Source of the DNA: Parapedobacter pyrenivorans
GTDB lineage: Bacteria > Bacteroidota > Bacteroidia > Sphingobacteriales > Sphingobacteriaceae
Reading direction: 5' to 3'
Length of the DNA: 64,000 nt
NCBI RefSeq assembly: GCF_014636865.1
Contig: NZ_BMER01000006.1
Span: 62,001 to 126,000 of the forward strand
The position numbers and the translations under genes are program-made. The notes under the pieces were generated by a model, which searched no databases, was not told the DNA's origin, and worked only from the letters and a program-made list of their open reading frames with translations. Below, one piece after another: positions 1 to 7,393 of the stretch. Every line of letters begins with the position of its first letter. The stretch's first letter is position 1.

Positions 1-1
1 G

Positions 2-115
2 GATGTTTCAAGCAATCAGCCGTTAATCCATGGCCCCGAATGGCTCTTCCTATTATCGGATGAGGGCGCTGTTTTGGATAGCATTTCATTCAAGGTTACC
101 GTAGACAACAGATGA
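2..115 (+). CDS. C-terminal end of an unidentified protein, cut by the window edge
   Basis: Frame 2 is open from the first base to a TGA at 113-115 and gives 37 plausible residues ending in ISFKVTVDNR. The family is not recognised. The last codons and the following 30 bases recur at 19955-20012, where they follow a frameshifted immunity-like gene, so this end may belong to a paralogue of that gene. Only the shared tail supports coding; the call is tentative. Confidence 0.3.
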   Translation, partial: DVSSNQPLIHGPEWLFLLSDEGAVLDSISFKVTVDNR

Positions 116-144
116 ACTATGAATACGCGTTGAGCTAGTCGGCG
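87..144. repeat. 58-nt dispersed repeat, copy 1 (copy 2 at 19955-20012)
   Basis: The stretch from CATTCAAGGT to CTAGTCGGCG is shared with 19955-20012 with only a handful of substitutions and one-base differences. It covers the last codons and the 3' flank of the partial gene at the window start. It looks like the 3' end of a duplicated gene, not a structured element. Confidence 0.7.
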
Positions 145-150
145 CCCCCC

Positions 151-560
151 TCATCCATTGGATTGCTCGGCCTTGAAACGTTGTATCTCGTCATAGTCAT
201 CGATACCCAGGAGTTCTAACTCGCGGTGCAGCGATAGTTTACCATGTACGGTAGCCTGCTTAATAATCGGATAAAGCTCTTGGGAACCGTTTGCACTGAA
301 CAGCTTGAAATGGTATTGATGTTCCTTTCCGCTAATATCAACAAACTTGACATAATTGTTAACGCCTTGTGATAACCGGGGATTCAACGTATGGCGCATC
401 GGCGGATTATGGCCGTAATAGTCTCCGAAGGAAAAGTCGATTGATGCAATGTCTGTAAGTGCGTAATATTGGTCATTTTACATGAATCCCATCGGGGTTA
501 AAAATGATTTCGCCCTGCAACTTGCCGCGTAAGGGTTCAAATCGGAAATGCGTCTCCGTA
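151..560 (-). pseudogene. Frameshifted gene of unknown function
   Basis: An ATG-started ORF of 82 codons ends at 151, but the frame stays coding-like upstream of that ATG (residues ASIDFSFGDYYGHNPP). At about base 475 it runs into a second frame that is also coding-like (THFRFEPLRGKLQGEIIFNPDGI). Removing one T at 475 joins the two into a single reading frame of at least 130 residues. No start codon is visible at the 5' side, which abuts the end of the YD-repeat gene at 573. The family is not recognised. It sits directly downstream of the YD-repeat gene and may have been its partner. Confidence 0.5.
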
Positions 561-572
561 GAGGGTTTACCT

Positions 573-2345
573 CTATTGATGATATGTGATTTCGTATTTT
601 ATAAGTTCTGTTATTTCGCCCCATCTTATTGTTTTTTTCTCAATCCTATTTCCAATGTCGTCATACTTGTATTGTATTACCTGCGTTAGTTCTCCGTTGC
701 TATTGTAGTAATGCTCTTCAAGCAAACACTGTTTATCATCGTAAGTGTATGTTGTTTTGTCTTCCATCCCGTTTTTCCTATGTGCTTCACGGCTTAACAG
801 AGCTCCGTCTGTCTTATATTTTGATATGAACGTAAGGGAGATTTCATCGTTTGAATTGTGTCTGTGTTCCATGACCAGCCCCTCTTTTTCATCATATTCA
901 TAAGTTTCCCTGGACTGTAAGGTGCCGTCACTATTGAACGTGCTCCGGTCAATTAATTTTCCGTTCTGATTGTACTTGAATTTGTTGTAAGTACTTCTTT
1001 TATTTGTATCATAAAAGCTTAACCTGTGAGTCTTTCGTCCTTTTTCGTCATATATAATGGTATCTCGACTTATGTTGCCTCGTTCGTTAAATTCCGTTTT
1101 TAGAATAAGGCTATCCTTATTGTTATATAGAAAGGTAGTTCTCTTGTCGACAGTGCGTTGTAAATAAGATTCGTATTGTTCGGTTTTAATCTTTCGCCCG
1201 TTTTCATCATACAGATACACCTCAAAATACGTTCGATTATCCGCTTTTAAAACTTCTTTCAGTTTATTCCCTTTTTCGTCATAGGTAGCTGACCATATTT
1301 CTTCAAAATCACCATCACCGATATTCTTTATCCATTTTTTCTCGATTCTGTTCCCCCGTTCGTCGTATTGATATAGCCGTCTTTCTGATTTTCCCCACGT
1401 TAAATCGGTTTCATATTCTTCAATAAGTTGTCTGGCTTTGTTGTATTTGTACACAATTGTATTCAATAGTTTTGCATTCGTGATATGTTTCCTATAATGT
1501 TTTTCCTTTTCCAAAAGACCGTCTTCATTGTACTCGTACGACATATAATCCTCTTTGCTGAACTCACTAACTGTTTTCTTCCCTGTAGCGTCATATTGAT
1601 GGACAAGTTTATAGCCACCTTCCTCCTGTTCTACGATTTTATTTCCTTGACTATCGTATTCATACATTTCCTTTCGAAGCAATTTGTTTCCGGAATCCAA
1701 CATTTGCATTTCAATCAGATTTGCAGATTGGTCGTATATATAAACAATCTTCGCCCGCAATGGCCCGTGCGCATCGTACACGATTTCTTCCGTATTGTTA
1801 CCAATTGAATCGTACGTAAAAACACGGCTTTCTCTTAAACTTGAATTATAAAATTCCTTTCCTTTATCTGTGTAGGTTGTCTTGGTTTCCGCTATTATTC
1901 CATTTTTATTATACCTATTGTTGGTGGTAGACAGGAGAGTGCCATTTTTCAAATATGTTTTGCTCTCAATTTGGTTTCCCTTGTTATCAAATCTTTCTTG
2001 ATAGCTAATAGCCCTATTATACCTTGTATGCTCTGTTTTAGTCCGATAACCAGATTCATCATCATATAGATAGCATGTCCGACTGCTGAAATTTTCTTCG
2101 GTATTGTGGATGTTCTCTTCCATTATTTTCCCCAAAGAATTGAAGTGAACCTCATGTGTTGAAATCTGTAATAGTTTTCCTTTCATATCGTTAGTACCTT
2201 CATCATATCTGCGGTTAAAAACAGACTCCTTGTATGATTTTACATTTCCTTTTAGATTTCGACGCTCTACATCGTTTTCTGGTTCAGACTGATTATGAAC
2301 AGAAAAGATGGTCATGAGGAGTGAAAGTATTATGGGTTTTATCAT
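573..2345 (-). CDS. Secreted YD-repeat (RHS-like) protein
   Basis: A 590-residue protein with an N-terminal signal peptide (MIKPIILSLLMTIFS) followed by an R-N-L-K-G-N-V-K-S motif near residue 30 typical of a Bacteroidota family of secreted YD-repeat proteins. The rest is almost entirely degenerate tandem units of about 20 residues built on YDExGNxIE, which are expected to form an extended beta structure on the cell surface or in the periplasm. It lacks the C-terminal core and toxin of full Rhs proteins, so it is not a complete polymorphic toxin. The ATG at 2345 is preferred to an upstream TTG because it places the charged residue and hydrophobic stretch correctly. A fragment of its repeat region is found at 36473-36567. 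Confidence 0.75.
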   Translation of the reverse strand: MIKPIILSLLMTIFSVHNQSEPENDVERRNLKGNVKSYKESVFNRRYDEGTNDMKGKLLQISTHEVHFNSLGKIMEENIHNTEENFSSRTCYLYDDESGYRTKTEHTRYNRAISYQERFDNKGNQIESKTYLKNGTLLSTTNNRYNKNGIIAETKTTYTDKGKEFYNSSLRESRVFTYDSIGNNTEEIVYDAHGPLRAKIVYIYDQSANLIEMQMLDSGNKLLRKEMYEYDSQGNKIVEQEEGGYKLVHQYDATGKKTVSEFSKEDYMSYEYNEDGLLEKEKHYRKHITNAKLLNTIVYKYNKARQLIEEYETDLTWGKSERRLYQYDERGNRIEKKWIKNIGDGDFEEIWSATYDEKGNKLKEVLKADNRTYFEVYLYDENGRKIKTEQYESYLQRTVDKRTTFLYNNKDSLILKTEFNERGNISRDTIIYDEKGRKTHRLSFYDTNKRSTYNKFKYNQNGKLIDRSTFNSDGTLQSRETYEYDEKEGLVMEHRHNSNDEISLTFISKYKTDGALLSREAHRKNGMEDKTTYTYDDKQCLLEEHYYNSNGELTQVIQYKYDDIGNRIEKKTIRWGEITELIKYEITYHQ

Positions 2346-2571
2346 AGCTTTAACTATTAACAAGACGTAACAAGGTAATTTCTTTTCAAAAAAATGACTT
2401 ATAAAAATATGCTTAGTAGTTTTACTTATATCACATCGGCAAGATACGGAAAAGGGTTATCCTTATTGAAAATTCGATTCTACTACAATATGGTTTACAC
2501 CATACGGTAAAGATTAATTCCATAGTCAAAGGAACGTATCCGCCCTATGAACTACATGTTTGATTTCAGGA

Positions 2572-2684
2572 CTATTTCTTATAATTCGGCGGATAGAGTT
2601 CTTTCAAGCTTTTGTGGTTGATGGCCATGATGTTTTCCAGGGTGTATTTGAGCCATTGGAAAGGGTTGACCTCATGTTTTGAAG
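2572..2684 (-). mobile_element. IS66-family transposase, C-terminal remnant
   Basis: In the minus strand about 36 codons read ...SKHEVNPFQWLKYTLENI... then LKELYPPNYKK and a TAG at 2572-2574. This matches the end of IS66 transposases, where the motif is a cysteine/lysine-rich K-H-x-V-N-P-x-x-W-L-K followed 20-25 residues later by L-x-P-x-x-[WY]-K. The similarity stops abruptly at about 2684. No other part of the element, no terminal inverted repeats and no target duplication were recognised, so it is a scar of an old insertion. Confidence 0.6.
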
Positions 2685-2697
2685 AGTATCAACGAAT

Positions 2698-2724
2698 CCT
2701 AAGATCGCAAAATGCGACCTTAGG
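2698..2724. other. Strong stem-loop beside the IS66 remnant
   Basis: CCTAAG (2698-2703) pairs with CTTAGG (2719-2724), and TCGCA (2705-2709) with TGCGA (2713-2717), leaving one A-C mismatch and a 3-nt loop. No U-tract follows, and the nearest gene end on either strand is over 100 bp away, so it is not an obvious terminator. The rest of 2364-2934 holds only the IS66 scar; no other gene is supported there. Confidence 0.5.
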
Positions 2725-2934
2725 ACATGGCGCCTGTTCCAAATGCTTGCCGTTTGCTTTTACAAAGCAGGCGTTCTCATGTTAGCCAAAGTGCTGAAAA
2801 GCGAACAAGCCATTTTCAGGGGGGAGGTCAGTTACATAAAGTTAGTTAATGTAATAGCTTTGATTTAAGCACTTAACCCGTTATTGCACTTACGCAATGT
2901 TGGCAGTAGCGATGCTATAGCCTTTCCATAAACA

Positions 2935-3453
2935 TTAATTACAATGTCTGGTAATTCCACTTTTGTTGACATTAAAAATATTTATTTTTCCAAATTGATA
3001 AACCCCTGGGAAATATTTTTGTGCAATAATTTGGTTCGAGTTCAATTGTCTTATAACATTTGTGTTCTTTTCAATAACTCTGACAATTATATTTCTATTT
3101 TTTACTTCATAGTCATAAAATCTATATGGCCTGACACTTTCATACTTGATATTGCATTCAAACTCAGTACCAGCTAATTGTCCATTATTGTTTTTCACGG
3201 GAAGATTTATATAATATTCAAGGCTGTATCCGTCTCTTTTAAATAAACTAAAAACTATTTGATGTTCTGTTGGGTTAAAAGTCCCTTTTTCGAGATTAAA
3301 GAAAGAATCTATTTCATCTAAAAGAAGTCGATTGTTTATTAAAATGATAGATTCGTGAGAGTTCACAAAATGCAGACTATATATTTTATATATTCTATCC
3401 GATAGGAAAATGAGCGCTACAATAATAAGCACCCCTATAAATATGTTTTTCAT
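2935..3453 (-). CDS. Membrane-anchored protein of unknown function
   Basis: A 172-residue protein with one hydrophobic N-terminal segment (residues 3-20, IFIGVLIIVALIFL) and no cysteine lipobox, so it is probably an inner-membrane anchored or secreted protein with a periplasmic domain of mixed beta character. No family was recognised. It is AT-rich compared with its neighbours, stands alone between two long gaps and has no operon partner, which fits recent acquisition. Confidence 0.5.
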   Translation of the reverse strand: MKNIFIGVLIIVALIFLSDRIYKIYSLHFVNSHESIILINNRLLLDEIDSFFNLEKGTFNPTEHQIVFSLFKRDGYSLEYYINLPVKNNNGQLAGTEFECNIKYESVRPYRFYDYEVKNRNIIVRVIEKNTNVIRQLNSNQIIAQKYFPGVYQFGKINIFNVNKSGITRHCN

Positions 3454-3796
3454 TATGTAACTTATTTTTTTAAGTATTGTTCAGGTTATTATGGCTACTT
3501 TTGCCTTAAAGCCTGCACTGAATTAGCTTCGCTGCTACTTCGTGGTTCCTGCGTTCTTTTTTCATTTTACAACTGCTAAGTTAAACATTTAAGCAGCTGT
3601 CCAATTTTTGGGGAGTACTATAGTTTTCCGGACGAATCAAAGGTATTGTTTTATTCCTCATGTCTTGTCCTGAAAATAGCTTTACACTAAATGTAAAATT
3701 GTATGGTAAAAAATCAAAAAAAGAAGATGCGCGAAGGTATGATACTTAAATGCTTGAATGAGTCATATTATTAACGTAAAAAGCTAAGCTAACATT
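3454..3796. other. 343-bp gap without a supported gene
   Basis: No coding frame is convincing. A perfect Bacteroidota -7 element (TACTTTTGC) lies at 3496-3504 on the plus strand, with a TTG at 3477-3479 that is slightly too close (16 nt) for a good -33 box. The next plus-strand gene starts 290 bp further on, so a link to it is uncertain. Confidence 0.4.
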
Positions 3797-4333
3797 ATGG
3801 AAATCATCCACGTCTTTTTGGCAATTGCTTTATTGAGAGTAATTATTTGGATTTTTCAAGAAAGAGGCGAAATATTGTCTTGGTTGATTCGGACACGAGA
3901 CAAGGCTTCCTCCATGTTTTCTTGGAATCAAGACGATGCTTCGCCCGACAATGTGGCTTATCAACAGGGAATGGATGTTGCCCCCCCTGATTTCCAGCAC
4001 CGCCAGACATACTTGGACGATTCCGAATTCGAAGAGGTATCGGCATTGGTCGATAAAATTGGAAATCTTACCGCGAGCATACAAGCTGAAAAAGCCTGTG
4101 GGCAGCAGCATAACTTGGCAAGAGTTAGTTGGCATTTACCGAATAGTGTATCGTCTAATGGCACGATCAATGTGAACTATCATGGAAATGAAGGAGACTA
4201 CTATGAATTCATTTCATCAACTGGCTCTTTGCGTTTCTACGTTGGTGACACACTGGTCACTAGAAGCCAGACAAACTATGTAATCAAGTACGTAAAGAGA
4301 CAAACGAAAGTATTGGTGTCGGCTTACCGATAG
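3797..4333 (+). CDS. Small protein with N-terminal membrane segment
   Basis: A 178-residue protein with one N-terminal transmembrane helix (residues 3-19) followed by basic residues, then a polar linker rich in D, S and Q to about residue 80 and a compact C-terminal part with many aromatic and beta-prone residues. No known domain was recognised. The next gene begins 18 nt after the stop in the same direction, so the two are probably co-transcribed and may form one envelope-associated unit. Confidence 0.55.
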   Translation: MEIIHVFLAIALLRVIIWIFQERGEILSWLIRTRDKASSMFSWNQDDASPDNVAYQQGMDVAPPDFQHRQTYLDDSEFEEVSALVDKIGNLTASIQAEKACGQQHNLARVSWHLPNSVSSNGTINVNYHGNEGDYYEFISSTGSLRFYVGDTLVTRSQTNYVIKYVKRQTKVLVSAYR

Positions 4334-4351
4334 CTACATTTAACCCGTATA

Positions 4352-6127
4352 ATGAAAAAGGAAAATGTAAAGCAAACGGTAAAAATTCGGCACCCCCAGG
4401 ATTTGATTACTTTAAATCCTGATATAATCGTACGCATTGAAATATATCTTCGCGACTATACGTTTCAGTTTACCGATCTTAATGCTGATCTGATTATCAG
4501 GGCTGAAGGATGCGCCTTTCCAAACCTTAGCAGGATCCAAGGGAGCCTTTCCATCGATGCGAGAAATGGTGATTTCCCCGAATTAACGGCTATTGAAGGG
4601 AACCTGACGCTGCATTATGCTGCTGAATTGGACAAACTTGAACATGTGGGTGGGGATTTGAAAAGCCAGGTTGACTTTGACTTTAAGAACGATATAGACT
4701 TCAGGCATCGCATATCCTTAACGAAGTGTCAATTGAAGGTGATGGGCCAGCCAGTCCCTGGTACGGCTAAAACCCGGTTCATCAGTATAGCCCATCAAGA
4801 CCAAGTGATGGATTTGCCAACGGATGGTGTTTTTAACTTAAAAGTCACGGGCAATAATATTACAATTTGGCACAAGGAAATCCACGGAAAAATCATATTA
4901 ACGGGATACAATACCCGATTCCCTAATTTAACCCATGTAAAAGGCAGTTTGCATATGGGATCGGGCGTAAGAGAAAACCTCCAATACGGGTATGGAACAT
5001 ATTATTTCCCGCAACTCAAAGAAGTGGGAGGTAATCTGCTAGTAAAGCGCAGCAGGGTTGATTTCGAAAAACTCGAAAAGATACACGGCGAACTGCTGCA
5101 TGAAGATAACTTTGGTGCGGAGGTGTGTCTGGAGTTCCCAAGATTGAGATATATGAAACGGTATAGGAATAGCTACAATTTAGTCGCCGAGCAACTGGAG
5201 CGAATCAGCTTTTACGATAGCTGCTATACAAACTCCGTAGTACTTCCTAAACTCAAGCAGATTGATAATTATGTGTATAACGAAAAACTGGAAATAGACA
5301 AATTCGCAAAAAACATCTATTTTCGCTTAAATCAGAATGGCGGACTCTACGTCTCCAAAGATGGTTTTATGCGATATGAACCCAATTGGAGAAACGCTAA
5401 CCGATTAAAACCATTACCCTTAAAAAAAGCAATAAGTATTTTCAAGCTAAAATATAAAACCTTTGACGAATTTCTGGCCAATGATGTACTTAGAAACTGG
5501 CAGATCCATGAGCATCGGGATTTCTACCGCATCCTGTTAAAAATCGAAAGGCTTTGGAAGCAGGTTAAGGCATTTCGGCCAAAGGAACTGATGGCTATCA
5601 ATATTTTTCGCAGTAACCCTTTCATGGCCGAGCTTTATGAGCGGTATGTACCCCTTTCATTTCTCATGGACAATAGCTATTCAGCGATCACTTCAGAGGA
5701 AATCGTTTCAGTCAGATGCTATTCAAGAGAACTAAAAGATTTTTCGTGGCAGCCAGTTACATTTCGTGTGTACGAACTTTTTCCTCCACAGATTTCCAGA
5801 CATCAGCATAATTATGTCAGGATTAGTTTGGAGGCCATCTTGAATAAAGAACTTCCGGATGGCCAGCCTTTGTATTTTGTGATGTGGATAAATCCCGTAA
5901 ACGGCACGGAGGAATGGGACCTAGTCGACGCTGGACACAAAAATGAAGCGCTGTCTGCATATGCGTCTTTATTTGACGTCCATGAAAATGTTATTGCCAA
6001 GCTAACCGCTTTGAAAAGAATCAATCAGGAAATATTTTGCGAACTCTCGGAAGAAATTATCCCTTCGGGCACTAAAAGAACGCTTTCCACGAAAGAGCTT
6101 GTTGATTTTTTTGTTATCGAAATATAA
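4352..6127 (+). CDS. Large protein with leucine-rich, receptor-L-domain-like repeats
   Basis: A 591-residue protein without signal peptide. Residues about 45-270 contain irregular repeats of the form F-P-x-L-x-x-[IV]-x-G-x-L-x-[IVL] (for example FPNLSRIQGSLSI, FPELTAIEGNLTL and FPQLKEVGGNLLV), the pattern of right-handed beta-solenoids of the receptor L-domain / leucine-rich type. Residues 350-591 form a different, alpha/beta region with no recognised domain. It follows the small membrane protein by 18 nt. Such solenoids normally bind protein or glycan ligands, but no function can be assigned here. The combination of an N-terminal solenoid with an unknown C-terminal domain could be an effector or a sensor. 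Confidence 0.6.
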   Translation: MKKENVKQTVKIRHPQDLITLNPDIIVRIEIYLRDYTFQFTDLNADLIIRAEGCAFPNLSRIQGSLSIDARNGDFPELTAIEGNLTLHYAAELDKLEHVGGDLKSQVDFDFKNDIDFRHRISLTKCQLKVMGQPVPGTAKTRFISIAHQDQVMDLPTDGVFNLKVTGNNITIWHKEIHGKIILTGYNTRFPNLTHVKGSLHMGSGVRENLQYGYGTYYFPQLKEVGGNLLVKRSRVDFEKLEKIHGELLHEDNFGAEVCLEFPRLRYMKRYRNSYNLVAEQLERISFYDSCYTNSVVLPKLKQIDNYVYNEKLEIDKFAKNIYFRLNQNGGLYVSKDGFMRYEPNWRNANRLKPLPLKKAISIFKLKYKTFDEFLANDVLRNWQIHEHRDFYRILLKIERLWKQVKAFRPKELMAINIFRSNPFMAELYERYVPLSFLMDNSYSAITSEEIVSVRCYSRELKDFSWQPVTFRVYELFPPQISRHQHNYVRISLEAILNKELPDGQPLYFVMWINPVNGTEEWDLVDAGHKNEALSAYASLFDVHENVIAKLTALKRINQEIFCELSEEIIPSGTKRTLSTKELVDFFVIEI

Positions 6128-6142
6128 TTCGTACTTTTAAAT

Positions 6143-6215
6143 GGAAATGGTAATTCAACTGGAAAAAGATCTTTGCCAATAAGATAAATGCGGGTTCGAC
6201 TCCCGCCCATTTCCA
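6143..6215 (+). tRNA. tRNA-like structure, probably a degenerate tRNA
   Basis: GGAAATGG (6143-6150) pairs perfectly with CCATTTCC (6207-6214) as an acceptor stem. A perfect T arm follows the rules: GCGGG (6190-6194), loop TTCGACT, CCCGC (6202-6206). An anticodon-like hairpin has a 5-bp stem (ATCTT 6169-6173 / AAGAT 6181-6185) and 7-nt loop TGCCAAT. T8-A9 and a D-loop core AACTGG are also present. What is wrong: the D stem keeps only 2-3 pairs, position 33 is G instead of U, and the acceptor is 8 bp rather than 7. CCA read in the loop would mean Trp, but this should not be trusted. It is either a decayed tRNA or an unusual tRNA-like RNA; no CCA end is encoded. Confidence 0.4.
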
Positions 6216-6339
6216 CCCTTGGATTTAAAAAGCACTTTGTCCGACCCAAAGGATAACGGCGGAGTGACCTCCTCCTTGAAGTCCGTTACACTTAAAACCA
6301 AAAAACTGTCATCGCTATTCGTTATAAAAGTCGCTAAAA

Positions 6340-6545
6340 ACCAAGCCCCGAAACGGGGAGAATCGGGGCTTGCTAACTAACCAATTATAAACCTAAATTA
6401 TGAAAAGACAAATTTTACTAACTGACTATATAACGCATTCCGGCCCGGCTTTGTTACAGCGGGATTGTTAAGAGATGTTAAAAAGACAATGAGGTGATAA
6501 AACTGAATCCGCACCAATGGGATTAGGGACTATCAACCTAGGAGG
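6340..6545. repeat. Composite dispersed repeat, copy 1
   Basis: Starts with a hairpin (AAGCCCCGA 6343-6351 / TCGGGGCTT 6363-6371), then a constant region ending in a 23-codon ORF, a GTTAAgatatGTTAAAAAGACAA-like block and a block with CCAATGGGATTAGGG at the end. The same order occurs at 14865-15055 and 38568-38820, with partial copies at 45123-45240 and 57120-57215. It resembles a terminator fused to the leader of an outer-membrane protein gene, now without that gene. Confidence 0.75.
6400..6471 (+). CDS. Conserved 23-codon ORF inside the dispersed repeat
   Basis: ATG at 6400 opens a frame MKRQILLTDY... ending LLQRDC and TAA at 6469-6471. The copy at 38625 keeps the whole ORF with a two-residue change (GP to SS), and the copy at 14924 has an in-frame 9-nt insertion carrying a stop, after which the frame is again intact. 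It could be a leader peptide, a start of a lost gene, or an accident of sequence conservation. No Shine-Dalgarno is needed in this phylum, so translation cannot be excluded. Confidence 0.3.
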   Translation: MKRQILLTDYITHSGPALLQRDC

Positions 6546-6578
6546 AGATGTGGAAATGGCCGGTGTGCACTAATCCCG

Positions 6579-6610
6579 TTTGAAGTTACAAGTCTGTTAT
6601 GTATATTTGC
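6579..6610 (+). promoter_or_regulatory. Consensus Bacteroidota promoter of the toxin-antitoxin operon
   Basis: TTTG at 6579-6582, a 19-nt spacer and TATATTTGC at 6602-6610 match the sigma-ABfr consensus (TTTG-N19-TAnnTTTG) exactly. The predicted transcription start is at or within a base or two of the antitoxin ATG at 6615, which suggests a leaderless or nearly leaderless mRNA. Confidence 0.75.
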
Positions 6611-6614
6611 ATTT

Positions 6615-6815
6615 ATGGGACAGTTGACATTACATACTAAATATGAATCATTACCCCCTGATCTGAAAAAGGAGGTGAATGATTTTGTAGACTTCCTTCT
6701 GAACAAGTCCAAGCCTATTGTTAGCAAACCTGCGAAATTCGGCAGCGCCAAGGGAAAAATCAAGATGAGCGCTGATTTCGACGAGCCGCTTGACGATTTC
6801 AAAGACTACATGTAA
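6615..6815 (+). CDS. DUF2281-type antitoxin
   Basis: A 66-residue acidic/basic protein with the features of the DUF2281 family: a helical N-terminal half (about residues 8-30, ESLPPDLKKEVNDFVDFLL) and a flexible C-terminal tail with a F-G-S-A-K-G-x-I-x-M motif (residues 44-53) and terminal acidic residues, which in the family wraps the toxin. It should neutralise the PIN toxin encoded next to it and repress their shared promoter. Its stop codon overlaps the toxin start by one base (TAATG), which implies translational coupling. Confidence 0.85.
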   Translation: MGQLTLHTKYESLPPDLKKEVNDFVDFLLNKSKPIVSKPAKFGSAKGKIKMSADFDEPLDDFKDYM

Positions 6816-7198
6816 TGCAATACCTGCTGGACACCCACGCCTTTCTCTGGTTTATCAATGGCGACACCCAGCTTTCCGACAACGCACGAGCTCTTATCGA
6901 AAGTCCCTTTAACGAACGGTTTGTAAGCATAGCCTCCTTTTGGGAGATGGCCATTAAACTCAATCTGGGTAAGCTGGAGTTAGACATGTCATTCAAAGAC
7001 CTGTATCGCGAACTCGATAAAAATGGATTCCGCCTGCTTCCAATAACAGCAGCCCATACGGAAAAAAATGTAACGCTCGACCTCCACCACCGCGACCCTT
7101 TCGACCGAATGCTTATCTGCCAAGCTGTTGTAGACAAACTCATCATAATCACCGCCGATTCGCAGTTCCAAAATTACAAAGTGAAGCAAGTGTGGTAA
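6815..7198 (+). CDS. PIN-domain toxin (VapC-like ribonuclease)
   Basis: A 127-residue single PIN domain. The acidic residues that bind metal in the family are visible: D6 in LLDTHAFLWF, E44 in SFWEMAIK, D94 within HHRDPFDR and D115 in ITADSQF. The protein should be an Mg-dependent RNase that cleaves RNA when freed from the antitoxin. Length and motif order are normal and nothing is missing, so the pair is probably functional. It starts on the last base of the antitoxin stop codon. Confidence 0.88.
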   Translation: MQYLLDTHAFLWFINGDTQLSDNARALIESPFNERFVSIASFWEMAIKLNLGKLELDMSFKDLYRELDKNGFRLLPITAAHTEKNVTLDLHHRDPFDRMLICQAVVDKLIIITADSQFQNYKVKQVW

Positions 7199-7393
7199 CT
7201 AAACAACCTATTACCTCTTCAGCGGACTGGGCGCAGACCATCGGGCATTTAAGGAAATGGAGTTTCCTGGCGAAACGCGGTATATTAGCTGGCTGTCCCC
7301 ATCGGCAAATGAATCGATAGCCGGATACCCGGGGCGTGTCTTTTGCTTTTATAGCTTTCCTAAGCGCTATCTATCTGAATTAACATAACCAAC

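Noticed and set aside
504-689. Plus-strand ORFs at 504-689 and 629-829
   Set aside because: They overlap the YD-repeat gene antisense, have unlikely composition and no promoter.
2790-2930. Integron attachment-like site
   Set aside because: Short inverted repeats exist, but no core GTTRRRY sequences in the right geometry and no integrase.
6143-6215. Selenocysteine or histidine tRNA (8-bp acceptor)
   Set aside because: No long variable arm as in tRNA-Sec, and no GTG anticodon for histidine. The extra pair is better explained by decay.
6025-6249. Minus-strand 74-codon ORF over the tRNA-like structure
   Set aside because: Its SRTRI peptide is the usual antisense translation of a T arm, and it overlaps the end of the solenoid protein.
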